64,000 nucleotides of DNA from an uncultured Clostridia bacterium (lineage in GTDB: Bacteria; Bacillota; Clostridia; TANB77; CAG-508). The position numbers and the translations under genes are program-made. Under the pieces are notes generated by a model. That model was not told the DNA's origin, searched no databases, and was given only the letters and a program-made list of their open reading frames with translations. Below are positions 45,942 through 56,531 of the stretch, piece after piece. The DNA is taken from assembly GCA_948976265.1 (NCBI GenBank), contig CARFUA010000005.1:1-64000 (forward strand), given 5' to 3'. Each line of letters begins with the position of its first letter. Within the stretch, counting starts at the first letter, position 1.

Positions 45942-46823
45942 TTACGCACGTGGATGTGCTTTATTGTAAATATCTTTTAAGTTCTCGTTTTTGAATTGCA
46001 TATAAACTTGGGTAGATGAAATATCAGAATGTCCAAGCATCGTTTGAATGGACTTTAAGTCTGCTCCATTTCTTAAAAGATGGGTGGCAAAGGAATGTCT
46101 TAACACATGTGGCGTAATATCTTTTGAAATGTTTGCTTGCTCTTTATAAAATTTCACAATTTTCCAGAAACCTTGTCTTGTTAATCGTTTTCCATTGATG
46201 TTGACAAATAAGGCTTTATCTTTTTCGTCTTTTATTAAAACTGGTCTTGCTTTTTCCATATATTCAACCAAAGCCTGCAAGGACATAGAACCTAATGGTA
46301 TAGTTCTTTTTTTATTTCCTGTATTACAAGTCACATAACTTTCCTCTGCATTTACATCAGTGATATCTAAGGAAATAATTTCTGTAACCCTCATTCCTGT
46401 AGCATAAGCAATTTCAAGCATAGCCTTATCGCGAGTTCCCTTTAAATCAATATTTTTTGGTTGCTCTAACAATAATTCTACTTCTTTTGCTGTTAATACA
46501 CTTGGTACATTTTTTTCAACTTTTGGTGCGTGAATTCCTTCTGTTGGATCTCTTCTTACTTTTTTATTACGTACTAAATATTGATAAAATGCCCTTATCG
46601 TTGCTAAGTTTCTAGAAACTGTTGAAGCCTTCTTTTTTGCTTTTGTTAAGCTTTTTAAATATTTATCTAATTCATCTGAATCTAATTTCAGATAATTTAA
46701 TTTATTCTTGTCTATGTAATCCTGATATTGTAAAATATCTCTTTTGTATGATTGTAGCGTATTGCTTGATAATTTTTTTTCATTTTGTAAAAAGTCTAAA
46801 AAAAGTTTTATTTGTTTATCCAT
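45942..46823 (-). CDS. xerD: Tyrosine recombinase XerD/XerC
   Basis: The 293-residue protein has the SAM-like N-terminal domain (LFLDFLQNEKKLSSNTLQSYKRDI) and the catalytic domain with Arg in ATGMRVTEI, HVLRHSFATHLL and GHSDISSTQVY (Arg, His-x-x-Arg, His, Tyr). With its partner it resolves chromosome dimers at dif. It follows spoIIM and endonuclease Q-like genes on the same strand, a common Clostridia order. Which of XerC and XerD it is cannot be settled by length alone. No integrase-type accessory genes are near, so it is probably the housekeeping enzyme. Confidence 0.88.
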   Translation of the reverse strand: MDKQIKLFLDFLQNEKKLSSNTLQSYKRDILQYQDYIDKNKLNYLKLDSDELDKYLKSLTKAKKKASTVSRNLATIRAFYQYLVRNKKVRRDPTEGIHAPKVEKNVPSVLTAKEVELLLEQPKNIDLKGTRDKAMLEIAYATGMRVTEIISLDITDVNAEESYVTCNTGNKKRTIPLGSMSLQALVEYMEKARPVLIKDEKDKALFVNINGKRLTRQGFWKIVKFYKEQANISKDITPHVLRHSFATHLLRNGADLKSIQTMLGHSDISSTQVYMQFKNENLKDIYNKAHPRA

Positions 46824-46898
46824 GATTATACCCCATTTCTTTATAATTTACATAAGACATTATAGTTATATCAAATTTTTTCGAAAAAGTAAATAGTT

Positions 46899-47518
46899 TT
46901 ATAAAAATTTTTTCAAAAAAAATAAAGAATTTGTAGAAATATAGACTTCGATAAAACTACATATAATGGCAACTATTGCCACAAGTATTGCAATTACAGT
47001 ATGTTTTATCAATTGTAATTTTAAATTCATATATTGGTTTTGTTTTACATTTTTATATAATTTTATGCCACTATCGGATAAGATTAAAATCATTGGCAAA
47101 AAAATCAAATTTTGCAATACCAATGATGTCAATACAAAAATGGTTCCGCGATTTTACGCCCAATGTTGCTATGATGGCTGAGGCTGTGTAACCAATTGAA
47201 AATCCCTTATAGGCAATCACAACATAAATCAAGAAACTTCCCAATAACGTACAACCTAGAAACCATATTAAAACTACAAATATTAAATTTTGCTTTATAC
47301 TTTGTGTTAATATTACGGTTTTATTGACTTGGTCTGCCAATTTTATGTTTTCTTTTAATGAATTAACATAAGAATAAATCTCTTGCATCTGATTTTCATC
47401 TGCATAATTAATCAGCGCAATTCCTGCTATCATTCCGAATCAGAAGAATTAAGACTAATCCTATCAGATTTTTTTTATTGTTTTGAACATAATAAAAAAA
47501 TACACTCTTATTTTTCAT
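46899..47518 (-). CDS. spoIIM: Stage II sporulation protein M (two +1 shifts at CGG)
   Basis: SpoIIM, with SpoIID and SpoIIP, drives forespore engulfment. Translation starts at 47518 (MKNKSVFFYYVQNNKKNLIG). Codon 28 (CTG ATT CGG AAT) breaks; skipping C gives LLIGMIAGIALI. Codon 124 (AAA TCG CGG AAC) breaks again; skipping C gives GVKSGTIFVLTSLVLQNLIFLP. The rebuilt 205-residue protein has the expected five membrane helices. Without the shifts only fragments exist. The AAAGGGAAAG site is adequate. It sits between endonuclease Q-like and xerD genes, as in other spore formers. Confidence 0.85.
47146..47148 (-). other. CGG +1 frame-change site in spoIIM (codon ~124)
   Basis: In-frame CGG after TCG. 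Reading GGA as Gly continues the membrane protein. Confidence 0.84.
47435..47437 (-). other. CGG +1 frame-change site in spoIIM (codon 28)
   Basis: In-frame CGG after ATT. Reading GGA as Gly keeps the first membrane helix continuous. Confidence 0.84.
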
Positions 47519-47604
47519 AAACACTTTCCCTTTTGAATCAATTGGACGACTAAATTTGCGTCCGATATTTCGTATATTGTAAGTGTATTCATCTATTTTT
47601 CATT

Positions 47605-48792
47605 TTATTCTACTTTTCCGTAAACTCCTCCGCCTCCTTCTACGATATGCATTTTTCCTTCTCTGGCTAAGATAATATTTTGAGCAATTTTGTTTCCTAC
47701 TACTGCTTCGATATCATCTTTTGAAACTTTATGTAGGATTGTCATTTCAGTTTCAAAATGGTTTAATAATTTATCAATCGTTTTGTTTCCTAAGCCTGGA
47801 ATGAAAGTTAGTGGAATTTGATAAATATATTCTGGACGAAAAGCTGGACTTTGCGTTTTTTCCTTATCTTTTATCATTTCAATTCGGTCAAACACCCCCA
47901 TTGTGATATTTCTACTATCACAAGTATTGCACTTGGTAACTGGCGCATTTCCCTCAATTCGTTTATCACAAATTTCACAATACGTTCTATGATATTTTCC
48001 AAGTTTTGGGTCTAAACCGTAATTGGCTGTGATTTTTCGTCCCTCTTCATTTTTGAGTGCCTTCAAAAATTCTTTAAAACTAATGCCCTCTAATTGCATT
48101 TTATTGTATTCTCTCGCAATTTTAGGAAGCGAATGGGCATCTGAATTGGTTAAAAAAGTTTTGGTTTCTAATTCCGTTATTTCATCTGCTAAAAATGTGT
48201 CTGAACTTAAACCTAATTCAATGGCTGGAATTTTATCGTACTTTTCTTTGAAAATACGTTTTAAGGAAGATGTACAATTGCCATAAAAACTTTTGTGTGG
48301 TGTAAAACAATGGGCAGGAATCAAAATTCCATGATATTTTTCCACAATGTCGATTAACTGATATGCTGATAGATTTGCTCTTTGTGAACTAAGTGTCATA
48401 TTTTTGATGTGATTTGACATTTCATGCGAAAAAGCTTTGATATCCTTTAACGTTGGAAAATAACACAAATTGTGAGCACTTCCCGTTTTTCCTTCGTCGT
48501 TTATTTCAGCAGTTTCAATTTCACTTCCTAGAATGATGCAAACTTTATCTTTATAAATAATTCCACCATCTGGAATTTCAACCGCTTCGCCCTGTTTTAA
48601 AAATTCCTCAATATCTTCTATTACATAAGGAGAAGCACAATCAATAATTCCTACCATATGAATTCCTTTTTTTTCTGCGCATTCTTTGGCAATATTGGCA
48701 AAATTCAAACTTCTAGCAGCCGTTATTTTGATTGGCTTTCCTTTTTCACTTCTTCCAATGTGAACATGCAAGTCTGCAAATATTTCAACCAT
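47605..48792 (-). CDS. Endonuclease Q-like PHP protein
   Basis: A 395-residue PHP-domain protein. DLHVHIGRS at the N terminus, HSDAHS-like NSDAHSLPKI and GILIPAHCFTP supply metal ligands. A four-Cys zinc module (YCEICDKR...KCNTCDSR) follows, and a C-terminal HhH-like part (IPGLGNKTIDKLL). This is the pattern of endonuclease Q-type proteins that cut at deaminated bases. The start overlaps the stop of the NAGPA gene by one base. Repair function is inferred from the family. Confidence 0.82.
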   Translation of the reverse strand: MVEIFADLHVHIGRSEKGKPIKITAARSLNFANIAKECAEKKGIHMVGIIDCASPYVIEDIEEFLKQGEAVEIPDGGIIYKDKVCIILGSEIETAEINDEGKTGSAHNLCYFPTLKDIKAFSHEMSNHIKNMTLSSQRANLSAYQLIDIVEKYHGILIPAHCFTPHKSFYGNCTSSLKRIFKEKYDKIPAIELGLSSDTFLADEITELETKTFLTNSDAHSLPKIAREYNKMQLEGISFKEFLKALKNEEGRKITANYGLDPKLGKYHRTYCEICDKRIEGNAPVTKCNTCDSRNITMGVFDRIEMIKDKEKTQSPAFRPEYIYQIPLTFIPGLGNKTIDKLLNHFETEMTILHKVSKDDIEAVVGNKIAQNIILAREGKMHIVEGGGGVYGKVE

Positions 48793-49985
48793 TAATCTTC
48801 GTCCTCCCCTAATTTATCTGCAACAACTGCGTGGTCTCCATCATCACTTTCATCTTTTGTTACAATAAATCCTGTTGAAATTGGTCTTGTTTTATGTGCA
48901 CCTGTACTGTCAATTGGGTCATTGACAATGGTATTGTTGATAACTAATACGCTTGAGGTTCCTCCATCTAGATTGGCAGCATTATAGGCACCATATCTTT
49001 GTAAAATCTTAATTAAATCATCCATGTCAACACCTGGTTTTGAAAGCGTTCTACCGTCGATAACTAAAAATAGAACAATTCCATCTTTTCTTTGTGCAAT
49101 CGCTGTTCTAGGTGCTTCTCCCCAACCGCCATTACCAACAACGGAAGAGGCTTTTCCATTTACAATCAAAAATGGACCAAATGTTACCGCATCTCGAATG
49201 CCTTTATCTTCAGCTTCTTTTACCGATACTTTTGATGTTAAAATCAATTTATTATCTTCTGTAAAACCAATGATTCCTCCTGCGCCAGAATAACTTGCTT
49301 TGGATTTATAAGTTCCATCACAAATCGTTACGCCAAGTGGTGTTCCGCCTGTACTATTGAAATTAGGGTCAACAAATCCGCCACCATTAATGGCAATTAG
49401 CGCATCATGGTCTTCTGCCATGGTTGTCAAATATTGTCCTGATGTCCCTAGATTTTTGGTACAAACAGCTTGAATTCTGGATGGATCATAAATAACAGCC
49501 ATATAACCAGTAAATCGCTTTTCATTGATTTCAATGATTTTATAGTCATTATTTTTTGGATCACGTTCTAGGATTTGCCTTTCGTATTCATTTTCATAAT
49601 TGGTGGTTTGCTGGTTGGCAAATCGAATCATATCTGTGTTCGTGTCTTCATCGATTTCTATGACTTTGTTTCGATTTAGAACGTCGTTAATAACGTCGTC
49701 ATCATAAAACCACGTAGCGAAATATTGATGTGTCATGGTCGTCATCGCTGTCGTGATAAGCCAGTCACGAAAGGCATTCCATGGTCCATAAAGCAATGTT
49801 AAACCAGATATAATTCCAATGGAACCCAGCAAAAATAAAACCGAAAAAAACCTTTTTAATCCAATATGCTCTTTCTTTTGATTTTTTGAGTTGTTATGTT
49901 TTTTCTTGTTTTTCCTCATTTCTTGGGCCTTTTTTAATTCTTCTCTTTCACTCATAATTTCTTTATCTATTGTACTCATTCTCAT
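48792..49985 (-). CDS. Phosphodiester glycosidase (NAGPA) family exported protein
   Basis: A 397-residue protein: charged N-terminal ~40 residues, one membrane helix (about 45-67), then an extracellular NAGPA domain (about 150-385) with GYMAVIYDPSRIQAV, IAINGGGFVDP, GPFLIVNGK, PRTAIAQRKDG and NLDGGTSS. In bacteria this domain often acts on exopolysaccharide or wall-linked phosphodiesters. AAGGAG lies somewhat far from the ATG. It is the first gene of a run with the PHP, spoIIM and xerD genes. The substrate is unknown. Confidence 0.83.
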   Translation of the reverse strand: MRMSTIDKEIMSEREELKKAQEMRKNKKKHNNSKNQKKEHIGLKRFFSVLFLLGSIGIISGLTLLYGPWNAFRDWLITTAMTTMTHQYFATWFYDDDVINDVLNRNKVIEIDEDTNTDMIRFANQQTTNYENEYERQILERDPKNNDYKIIEINEKRFTGYMAVIYDPSRIQAVCTKNLGTSGQYLTTMAEDHDALIAINGGGFVDPNFNSTGGTPLGVTICDGTYKSKASYSGAGGIIGFTEDNKLILTSKVSVKEAEDKGIRDAVTFGPFLIVNGKASSVVGNGGWGEAPRTAIAQRKDGIVLFLVIDGRTLSKPGVDMDDLIKILQRYGAYNAANLDGGTSSVLVINNTIVNDPIDSTGAHKTRPISTGFIVTKDESDDGDHAVVADKLGEDED

Positions 49986-50119
49986 TTTATTTCATTTACT
50001 CCTTTTTTAGTAAATTGTCAATATATTTATTTTAACTGAATTTTTTCATTTTGTCTATAGATTTTGGGAAAATAGTATCAAAAAATGTCAGATTTTGCAG
50101 ATTTATTTTTTGTGAAACA

Positions 50120-50148
50120 TTGACTTTTTCTGATTTTTCTAGTATAGT
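50120..50148 (+). promoter_or_regulatory. Promoter of the PRTase-like gene
   Basis: TTGACT (50120-50125), 17 bases, TATAGT (50143-50148). Confidence 0.65.
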
Positions 50149-50181
50149 AAAGATAATGTTTTAATTTAAGGAGGAAATTTT

Positions 50182-51045
50182 ATGAACGATTTAATGTCTC
50201 TACTATTCGAAACAAATGCATTTCAAATATGCAAAGAAAATGAACCATTTTGGTTAACTTCAGGAACTATCAGTCCTTACTATAATAATACCCACTTTCT
50301 TTATGGAAGTCCAGAATCCGCACAAGAATTACTTGACTTTATTGATATTCAACTTGAAACTGTATCAAAAGATTCCATTCCTGCCAATCTTTTTGAAAAA
50401 GTTTTTACACAATATCAAAAAAATGCAATCTATAAAACCGTTATTGATTCTTTAAAAGAATTCATTGAAGCCAATACTGATTTAACTTCTATTGATTATA
50501 TTTCTGGTGGTGAAAGACGCGACTGGTTCTTCTCTATTTTAATGGCTTATTTTCTAAAAAAGCCACATATTACCATTTATAAAGATTTATCAACCGTTGT
50601 TAGCACTTACGATTTTAAAGAATCAAAAACAATCGAAAAATTAGATAACAAACGTATTTTACATATTACCGATTTAATTAATATTGTTTCAAGCTATGTA
50701 AGAGCATGGATTCCAGCCATTGAATCTCTTGGTTCAAAAATTATAACAAGTATAGCAGTTGTTGACCGAATGCAAGGTGGTTCTCAAACTTTAAAAGAAC
50801 ATAATATTGAATCATTCACTCTATTGCAAGTCGATAATATTTTATTTAAAAAAGCCAAAGAATTAGGCATCATCAATGAAAATCAATTGGACATGCTAAA
50901 CAAATATACCGAAAATCCAGATGAATGCATGCGTGAATTTTTAATAGAGCATCCTGAATTTTTAGAAAATGCACTTCATTCAGATAATCCAAAAACTGTC
51001 AAAAGAGCAAAAACTTGTGTGGAACAAAATTTGTATCATTTGTAA
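50182..51045 (+). CDS. Orotate phosphoribosyltransferase-like protein
   Basis: A 287-residue protein. EPFWLTSGTISPYYNNTHFLYG resembles the N-terminal substrate region of PyrE-type phosphoribosyltransferases, and IDYISGGERRDWFFSILMAYFLKKP the following conserved block. The later KRILHITDLINIVSSYVRAWIPAI corresponds to the PRPP loop but is diverged from the classic VDDVxTTG. A C-terminal ~80-residue helical extension is unusual. It may be a PRTase paralogue rather than the pyrimidine enzyme; no pyr genes are near. AAGGAGG precedes the ATG and a strong promoter and terminator make it a single-gene unit. Confidence 0.62.
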   Translation: MNDLMSLLFETNAFQICKENEPFWLTSGTISPYYNNTHFLYGSPESAQELLDFIDIQLETVSKDSIPANLFEKVFTQYQKNAIYKTVIDSLKEFIEANTDLTSIDYISGGERRDWFFSILMAYFLKKPHITIYKDLSTVVSTYDFKESKTIEKLDNKRILHITDLINIVSSYVRAWIPAIESLGSKIITSIAVVDRMQGGSQTLKEHNIESFTLLQVDNILFKKAKELGIINENQLDMLNKYTENPDECMREFLIEHPEFLENALHSDNPKTVKRAKTCVEQNLYHL

Positions 51046-51055
51046 AACTAATTAT

Positions 51056-51078
51056 CCCTCAGTATAACTGGGGGTTTT
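51056..51078 (+). terminator. Terminator of the PRTase-like gene
   Basis: CCCTCAG (51056-51062) pairs with CTGGGGG (51068-51074), then TTTT. Confidence 0.75.
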
Positions 51079-51093
51079 CTCTAAAGTTAATAA

Positions 51094-51122
51094 AAAAACA
51101 AGCAACAAGTATGCTTGTTTTT
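51094..51122. terminator. Terminator of the pilin-like gene, also able to act on the plus strand
   Basis: AAAAACAAGC (51094-51103) and GCTTGTTTTT (51113-51122), symmetrical A and T runs. Confidence 0.8.
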
Positions 51123-51129
51123 CTCTTTT

Positions 51130-51618
51130 TTATATCATCTGCTGAATCTGCAATTCTCCAACTTCTTCTGAATTTCCTTTTTCATCATACCAAATAATCA
51201 TATATTTTTCTTGTCTTTTTTCCAACTGGAATTTTCCTGTATAATTGACATCTTCATTTTTTAAATTTTCAACATGAATCCAATAAATTCCTTCTTGTGG
51301 TTCTCCCGCTTCATTTTTGATTTCCTCAATAATTAAATTTTCTTTCAAAAATGTAAGGACAACATCACTATTATAAATCTCGGAAATGCTTTGATTATTG
51401 GCTTTTGCTGTATTGTTGAGTTCGATAAATTTTTGCGTTACTTTGTAATTTATTTTTTCCAAAACATCTTCTTTGCTAAATTTACTCTCCACTTCTGTAA
51501 CCTTTTCAATCATTCCATTTCTTCCCACTAATTTATTAATGAGAACTCCAGCAATCGCAATAATAATGATAATGATTAACACCAAAACTTGATACGCAAA
51601 TCCATTTTCTTTGTTCAT
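51130..51618 (-). CDS. Prepilin-like protein, 162 aa
   Basis: The start at 51618 (MNKENGFAYQVLVLIIIIIIAIAG) has AAAGGAA upstream. A short basic leader ending in Gly, then Phe and a long hydrophobic helix, has the form of a type IV prepilin or pseudopilin, although the usual Glu at mature position 5 is Gln here. The remaining ~125 residues are soluble and acidic with a beta-rich end (GIYWIHVENLKNEDVNYTGKF). It stands between dnaE and a convergent gene. It may work with the CpaE-like and prepilin-like proteins elsewhere in the window; that is inference. Confidence 0.65.
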   Translation of the reverse strand: MNKENGFAYQVLVLIIIIIIAIAGVLINKLVGRNGMIEKVTEVESKFSKEDVLEKINYKVTQKFIELNNTAKANNQSISEIYNSDVVLTFLKENLIIEEIKNEAGEPQEGIYWIHVENLKNEDVNYTGKFQLEKRQEKYMIIWYDEKGNSEEVGELQIQQMI

Positions 51619-51688
51619 TTTATAATTCCTTTCATTTCTTCGATTTGTCTTTCCGTATTGTACTATTTTTTGAATCAAAAATCAAGTT

Positions 51689-54600
51689 CTATTTTAAAAT
51701 AATTTTTTCTTTTCCGACAATTTCTTCGAATTGCGCTAAAATCTCCTTTGTCATATAAATTCCTCCGCAAGGTTTTGTATTTCCATCTTGCAAAATTCCA
51801 AATTTGACATTGGCTCGATCGCCTGAAAAAAATTTAATGGCACCACGAAGTTTCGTTTTTGCCTCTTCGGATAAATGAGTTATATCACATATTATTTCAC
51901 CAATTTTGCCAGTTCCACCTTCTTGACACGCACCATTTCCGTTCAAATCTTTAATGACACTTGCCACAATTTTCGCTGGTTCGTCTTCACGAATGGACAA
52001 TCTTCCTTCCACTAACACAACATTTTCCTCCAACAAAGCATTTTGTGAAGCATGGTAGACACTATCAAACACAATTAGTTCCACACTTCCATACAAATCC
52101 TCCATCGTCACAAACGCCATAATCGTATTATTTTTCGTAAACTTTTTCTTAATTTTGGTAATAATTCCAGCATATTTGACATTTTGATTATCTTTATATT
52201 CCACTGTTTTCCCAAATTCTTCCATATCCGCATTAATTTTTAATAGATTTAATGTGTTAATATTGGTCATCTTTTCCAACAATTCTCGATATTTTTCCAA
52301 AGGATGCCCCGAAATATATACGCCAATCATTTCTTTTTCCAAGCTCAATAATTCTTTTTCTTCAAATTCAGACTTTTCCACAAAAACATATTTTTTCGTT
52401 TCAATGGCTTCCTCTTCTTCCATCAAATCAAACATAGAAACTTGATTTTCCATAACTTTTTTACTGCTATTGTTAATCAAATCAATAATTCCTTCAAAAG
52501 AAGCCAAAAGCGTTGCCCTCGTTTTACCAAAATCATCAAAAACGCCAGCTTTTATCAAACTCTCTACACACTTTTTATTGATTCCTTTATCTTGAATTCT
52601 TTCACAAAAAGAAGCAAAATTTTCGTATTTCCCATTTTTTTCTCTTTCTTCTACAATGCTATTGATAGCTGCAATTCCTACATTTTTTATCGTACCGAAG
52701 ACCAAATCGAATTTTATTATGGTCCACCGTAAAACGTGTATCGCTTTCATTGATATTCGGTGGCAAAATTTCAATGTTCATTTTTTTGCAATCGTTCACG
52801 TAAACTGGAATTTTATCCAAATTTCCCAAAAAACTATTTAACGTGGCGGCCATTAATTCTTCTTTGTAATATGCCTTCAAATAGGCTGTTCTGTAAGAAA
52901 CAACAGCATAGGCAGCCGCATGAGATTTGTTGAAAGCATATTTAGCAAATTCCACCATTTCATCAAATATTTTATTAGCAGATTCCTCATCAATGCCATT
53001 TCGCACACAACCAGGAATTATGACATCTCCCTTTTCATCCAATTGTCCATGAATAAAAATTTCTCGCTCTTTTGCCATGACATCCAACTTTTTCTTTCCC
53101 ATCGCACGACGTACCAAATCCGCTCTTCCGCAGCGAATATCCTGCCAAATCACGCACAATCTGCATAACTTGCTCTTGATACACCATACAGCCATACGTA
53201 ACATTCAAAATCGGTTCCAAAGCTGGATGCGTATATTCATTATGACCCGGATTTAGCTTTCCTTTCACATAACGCGGAATTTGATCCATTGGACCTGGTC
53301 GATAAAGCGAAACACCTGCAATGATATCTTCCAAACAATCTGGCTTTAGTTCCTTCATAAAAGAAGTCATCCCACTACTCTCAAATTGGAAAATCCCAAA
53401 TGTGTTGCCCTCTTGCCATAATTTGTAAACATTTGGGTCATTCATTGCTTCATCAAAAACAACCTCGATTCCTCTATTTTTCTTAATAAGTTGTTTGCAA
53501 TCTTCAATAACTGTTAATGTTCTAAGTCCCAAAAAATCCATTTTTAGTAAACCAAGTTCTTCTAGCAATGTCATGGTATATTGCGCTACTGGCGTTCCGT
53601 CATTAACATATAATGGTACATATGTATCGACTGGATTTTTCGTAATAACAACTCCACACGCATGTGTGGAAGCATTTCGCGGCATGCCTTCTAAGCCTTG
53701 CGCAATATCAATGATTTTTTTCACGGTTTCATCACTTTCATATAACGCTTTTAACTCTCGATTTTCTTCTAAAGCTTTGGCAATTGTAATATGTAATTCA
53801 AATGGAATCATTTTTGCTAATTTGTCAACTTCATTGTATGGTACATCTAGCACCCTTCCCACATCACGAATAACACTTCTGGCTGACATTGTACCAAAGG
53901 TTATAATTTGAGAAACATGGTCTTGTCCATATTTTCTAGCAACGTATTCGATTACTTCTCCGACGTCTTTCGTAGCAGAAATCCACATCAAAATCTGGCA
54001 TACTAATTCGGTCTGGATTCAAAAATCGTTCAAACAGTAAATTATATTTAATTGGGTCAATATCCGTAATTCCCACCGCGTACGCCACAATTGAACCAGC
54101 TCCCGAACCACGACCAGGTCCAACGCTAATTCCAACACTTTTAGCATAATGAATAAAATCCCATACAATCAAATAATAATCTACATATCCCATTTTAGAA
54201 ATGATACTCATTTCATATTCTGCTCTATCCAAAATTTCCTGCGATGGATTTTCGCCATAACGCTCTTTGATTCCGTCGTTGCACAATTTTCTAAAGTAAG
54301 CTTCATGGGTTTCAAATTCTTCTGGCACATCATAATTAGGAAGTTTTGTTACACCAAATTCGAATTCGAAATTACATTTTTCCGCAATTTTCACAGTATT
54401 TTCAATGGCTTCTGGTACATTGGAAAAATAATCCATCATTTCTTCTGGAGATTTGATATAAAATTCATCGGTTTCAAAATGCATTCGGTCTTCATCTGTC
54501 ATTTTTTTGCCTGTTTGAATACATAATAAAATTTCATGATTATAGTTATCTTCTTTTTTCAAATAATGTGCATCGTTTGTTGCAACAAGCGGAATATTTA

Positions 54601-55187
54601 ACTCTCGTGATAATTCAATTAATTTTTGGTTGACCATAACTTGCTTTGCCAAACCATTATTTTGAATCTCTAAATAATAATCTTCCCCAAAAACACGTTT
54701 ATGCCATAACGCAATTTCCTTTGCTTTTTCCATATCATCTTGTAAAATGGCTTGGTTGATACTTCCTGCTAAACACGCACTTAAACAAATCAATCCTTCA
54801 CTATATTGTTCTAATATTTCTGTATCAATACGTGGTTTATAATAATAGCCTTCTGTAAAAGAAATCGAAACTAATTTAATCAGATTTTCATAACCTATTT
54901 GATTTTTGGCAAGCAAGATTAAATGGGCATATCGGTCATCAATTCCAGATTGTTTATCGTATCTAGCGCGTGGTGCTACATAAACCTCACAGCCAATAAT
55001 TGGTTTTATGCCTTGTGCCTTACATTCTTTATAAAAATTAACGCTTCCGAAACATAACGCCGTGGTCTGTAATCGCAATTGCGTCCATTCCTAACTCTTT
55101 GGCTCTTTTGGGTAAATCTTTGATTCGACACATGCCATCGAGCAAACTAAATTCACTGTGGACGTGTAAATGTACGAATTTGTTCAT
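51689..55187 (-). CDS. dnaE: DNA polymerase III alpha subunit (four +1 shifts at CGG)
   Basis: Start 55187 ([18 protein letters not shown]), AAGGAG upstream. Four breaks, each at in-frame CGG, are restored by skipping the C: codon 47 ([22 protein letters not shown]), codon ~409 ([28 protein letters not shown], next to the catalytic Asp pair), codon ~686 ([27 protein letters not shown]) and codon ~830 (CTT CGG TAC; RFGLGTIKNVG). The rebuilt 1164-residue chain has PHP, palm, thumb, fingers, HhH and OB domains in the normal order with no other damage. An essential replicase cannot tolerate four dead frames, so decoding at these sites must be efficient. Confidence 0.95.
52695..52697 (-). other. 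CGG +1 frame-change site 4 in dnaE (codon ~830)
   Basis: In-frame CGG after CTT. Reading GGT as Gly restores FGLGTIKNVG. Confidence 0.88.
53128..53130 (-). other. CGG +1 frame-change site 3 in dnaE (codon ~686)
   Basis: In-frame CGG after CTG. Reading GGA as Gly restores [17 protein letters not shown]. Confidence 0.88.
53960..53962 (-). other. CGG +1 frame-change site 2 in dnaE (codon ~409)
   Basis: In-frame CGG after CGT. Reading GGA as Gly restores YERRGEVIEYV beside the active site. Confidence 0.88.
55047..55049 (-). other. CGG +1 frame-change site 1 in dnaE (codon 47)
   Basis: In-frame CGG after TTT. Reading GGA as Gly restores [10 protein letters not shown]; the zero frame stops two codons later. 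Confidence 0.88.
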
Positions 55188-55200
55188 TATTTTCTCCTTT

Positions 55201-56524
55201 TTATCGATTTAATTTTATCATAAAAATGCTTCCTTTGGGTTCATTATGAAAAACTTTTAGGTTTCCATTATGAGCATTGACAATCATTGTGGCAATCGAA
55301 AGTCCCAAGCCGCTTCCGCCTGTTTCACGATTTCGCGCTTTATCTTCTCGGTAAAAACGGTCAAATATATGTTTCATGGCTTCATCGCTAATGCCAATTC
55401 CTGTATCTGCTACTTCTAAAATCAATTTGTTTTCTTTTAATTCTGTACGAATTTGAATTTCGTCTCCGTTCTTCTGTATATTTGATACTATTGTCTAACA
55501 AAATTACCAATAATTGATGCATTTTGTGAATATCTAGGCTCATTTCTTTTTGGAAATTTAAGTTTAGAATCAATCGTTTTCCTTGGGATTCGGCCATATC
55601 TTGGTAAGGTAAGACAACATTTCGAATGAATTCATCTACATTTACGTCTTCTTTTTGTAATCTCAAATTATTGCCTCTTACTAAAATCATTAAATCTTTG
55701 GTTAGTTTCGATAATCTTTTCGTTTCATTTAAAGTTAAGCTAATATCCTCTGATTTATCAATGATTTTGCTATTGGGCTCTTGTAGTAATAATTCTTGTT
55801 TGGCTTGTATAATCGTAAGTGGCGTTCGAAGTTCGTGTGCTGCATTTTGCACAAATTCGGTCTGAACTTTTAAGGTTTCTTGAATTGGCTGTAGAGTTTT
55901 TTTGGATAAAATAAAACTCGCAATTCCAGAAAGAAATATCCCTAAAACCACTGCCGATATTGTAATTTCTAAATAATTGTTAATCAGCTCAATTTCACTA
56001 TCTACGTTGATTAAAAGCTGCGCATAAGTGGTATCTTTTTCATTATTTTCATTGATTTTGAAATTCAGACATCGATAATTGTATTCATTTTCTAAACTTA
56101 GTGTATAAATAGCATTTAGATATTGATTGTCAAATTCGATTTCTTGAGAATAATCTGTCAATTTTCCTAAATCATTGGCGTTTAGAATTTCTCCTGTTTC
56201 GTTTCTTAAAATTAAATTAATTTGTGGATTGTTGATTCTTTTTGTTAAATTATATTCTAAAAAATCGAGATTTTTATTTTTGAAAAATTCTACATTGCCC
56301 AAATCAAATATTTTATATAAACTTTCTAACGTTACTTGAACATCTGCAAATTCACTTTTGGCTTCTTTCAATTCATGGTCTGCAACAGAAAAAGTAATAT
56401 GTTTTATCATGTAAAACATAAAAATTCCAAAGGCAATAAAAATCAGTGCAAAAGCAATCATATTATAAACAATATGAATCAAAAATTGTTTTCTTAATTT
56501 TCGTTGCTCTTCCACTTTTTTCAC
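55201..56524 (-). CDS. Sensor histidine kinase (one +1 shift at CGG)
   Basis: Two membrane helices (about residues 14-36 and 155-180) flank an extracellular sensor. The H-box is [13 protein letters not shown] (near residue 213), the N-box [15 protein letters not shown]. At codon 353 (GAA GAA CGG AGA) the frame breaks; skipping C gives [27 protein letters not shown], and the G2 box [10 protein letters not shown] follows, about 440 residues in all. The GTG start at 56524, or the GTG at 56515 with better ribosome-binding-site spacing, begins the gene, 8 bases after the response regulator gene. The signal sensed is unknown. Confidence 0.87.
55466..55468 (-). other. CGG +1 frame-change site in the histidine kinase (codon 353)
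   Basis: In-frame CGG after GAA. Reading GGA as Gly joins the N-box to the ATP-lid part of the kinase. Confidence 0.86.
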
Positions 56525-56531
56525 CTCTTTT

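Noticed and set aside
45942..46823. The tyrosine recombinase as integrase of a mobile element
   Set aside because: Its neighbours (spoIIM, endonuclease Q-like) and size are those of chromosomal XerC/D; no att repeats or element genes are visible.
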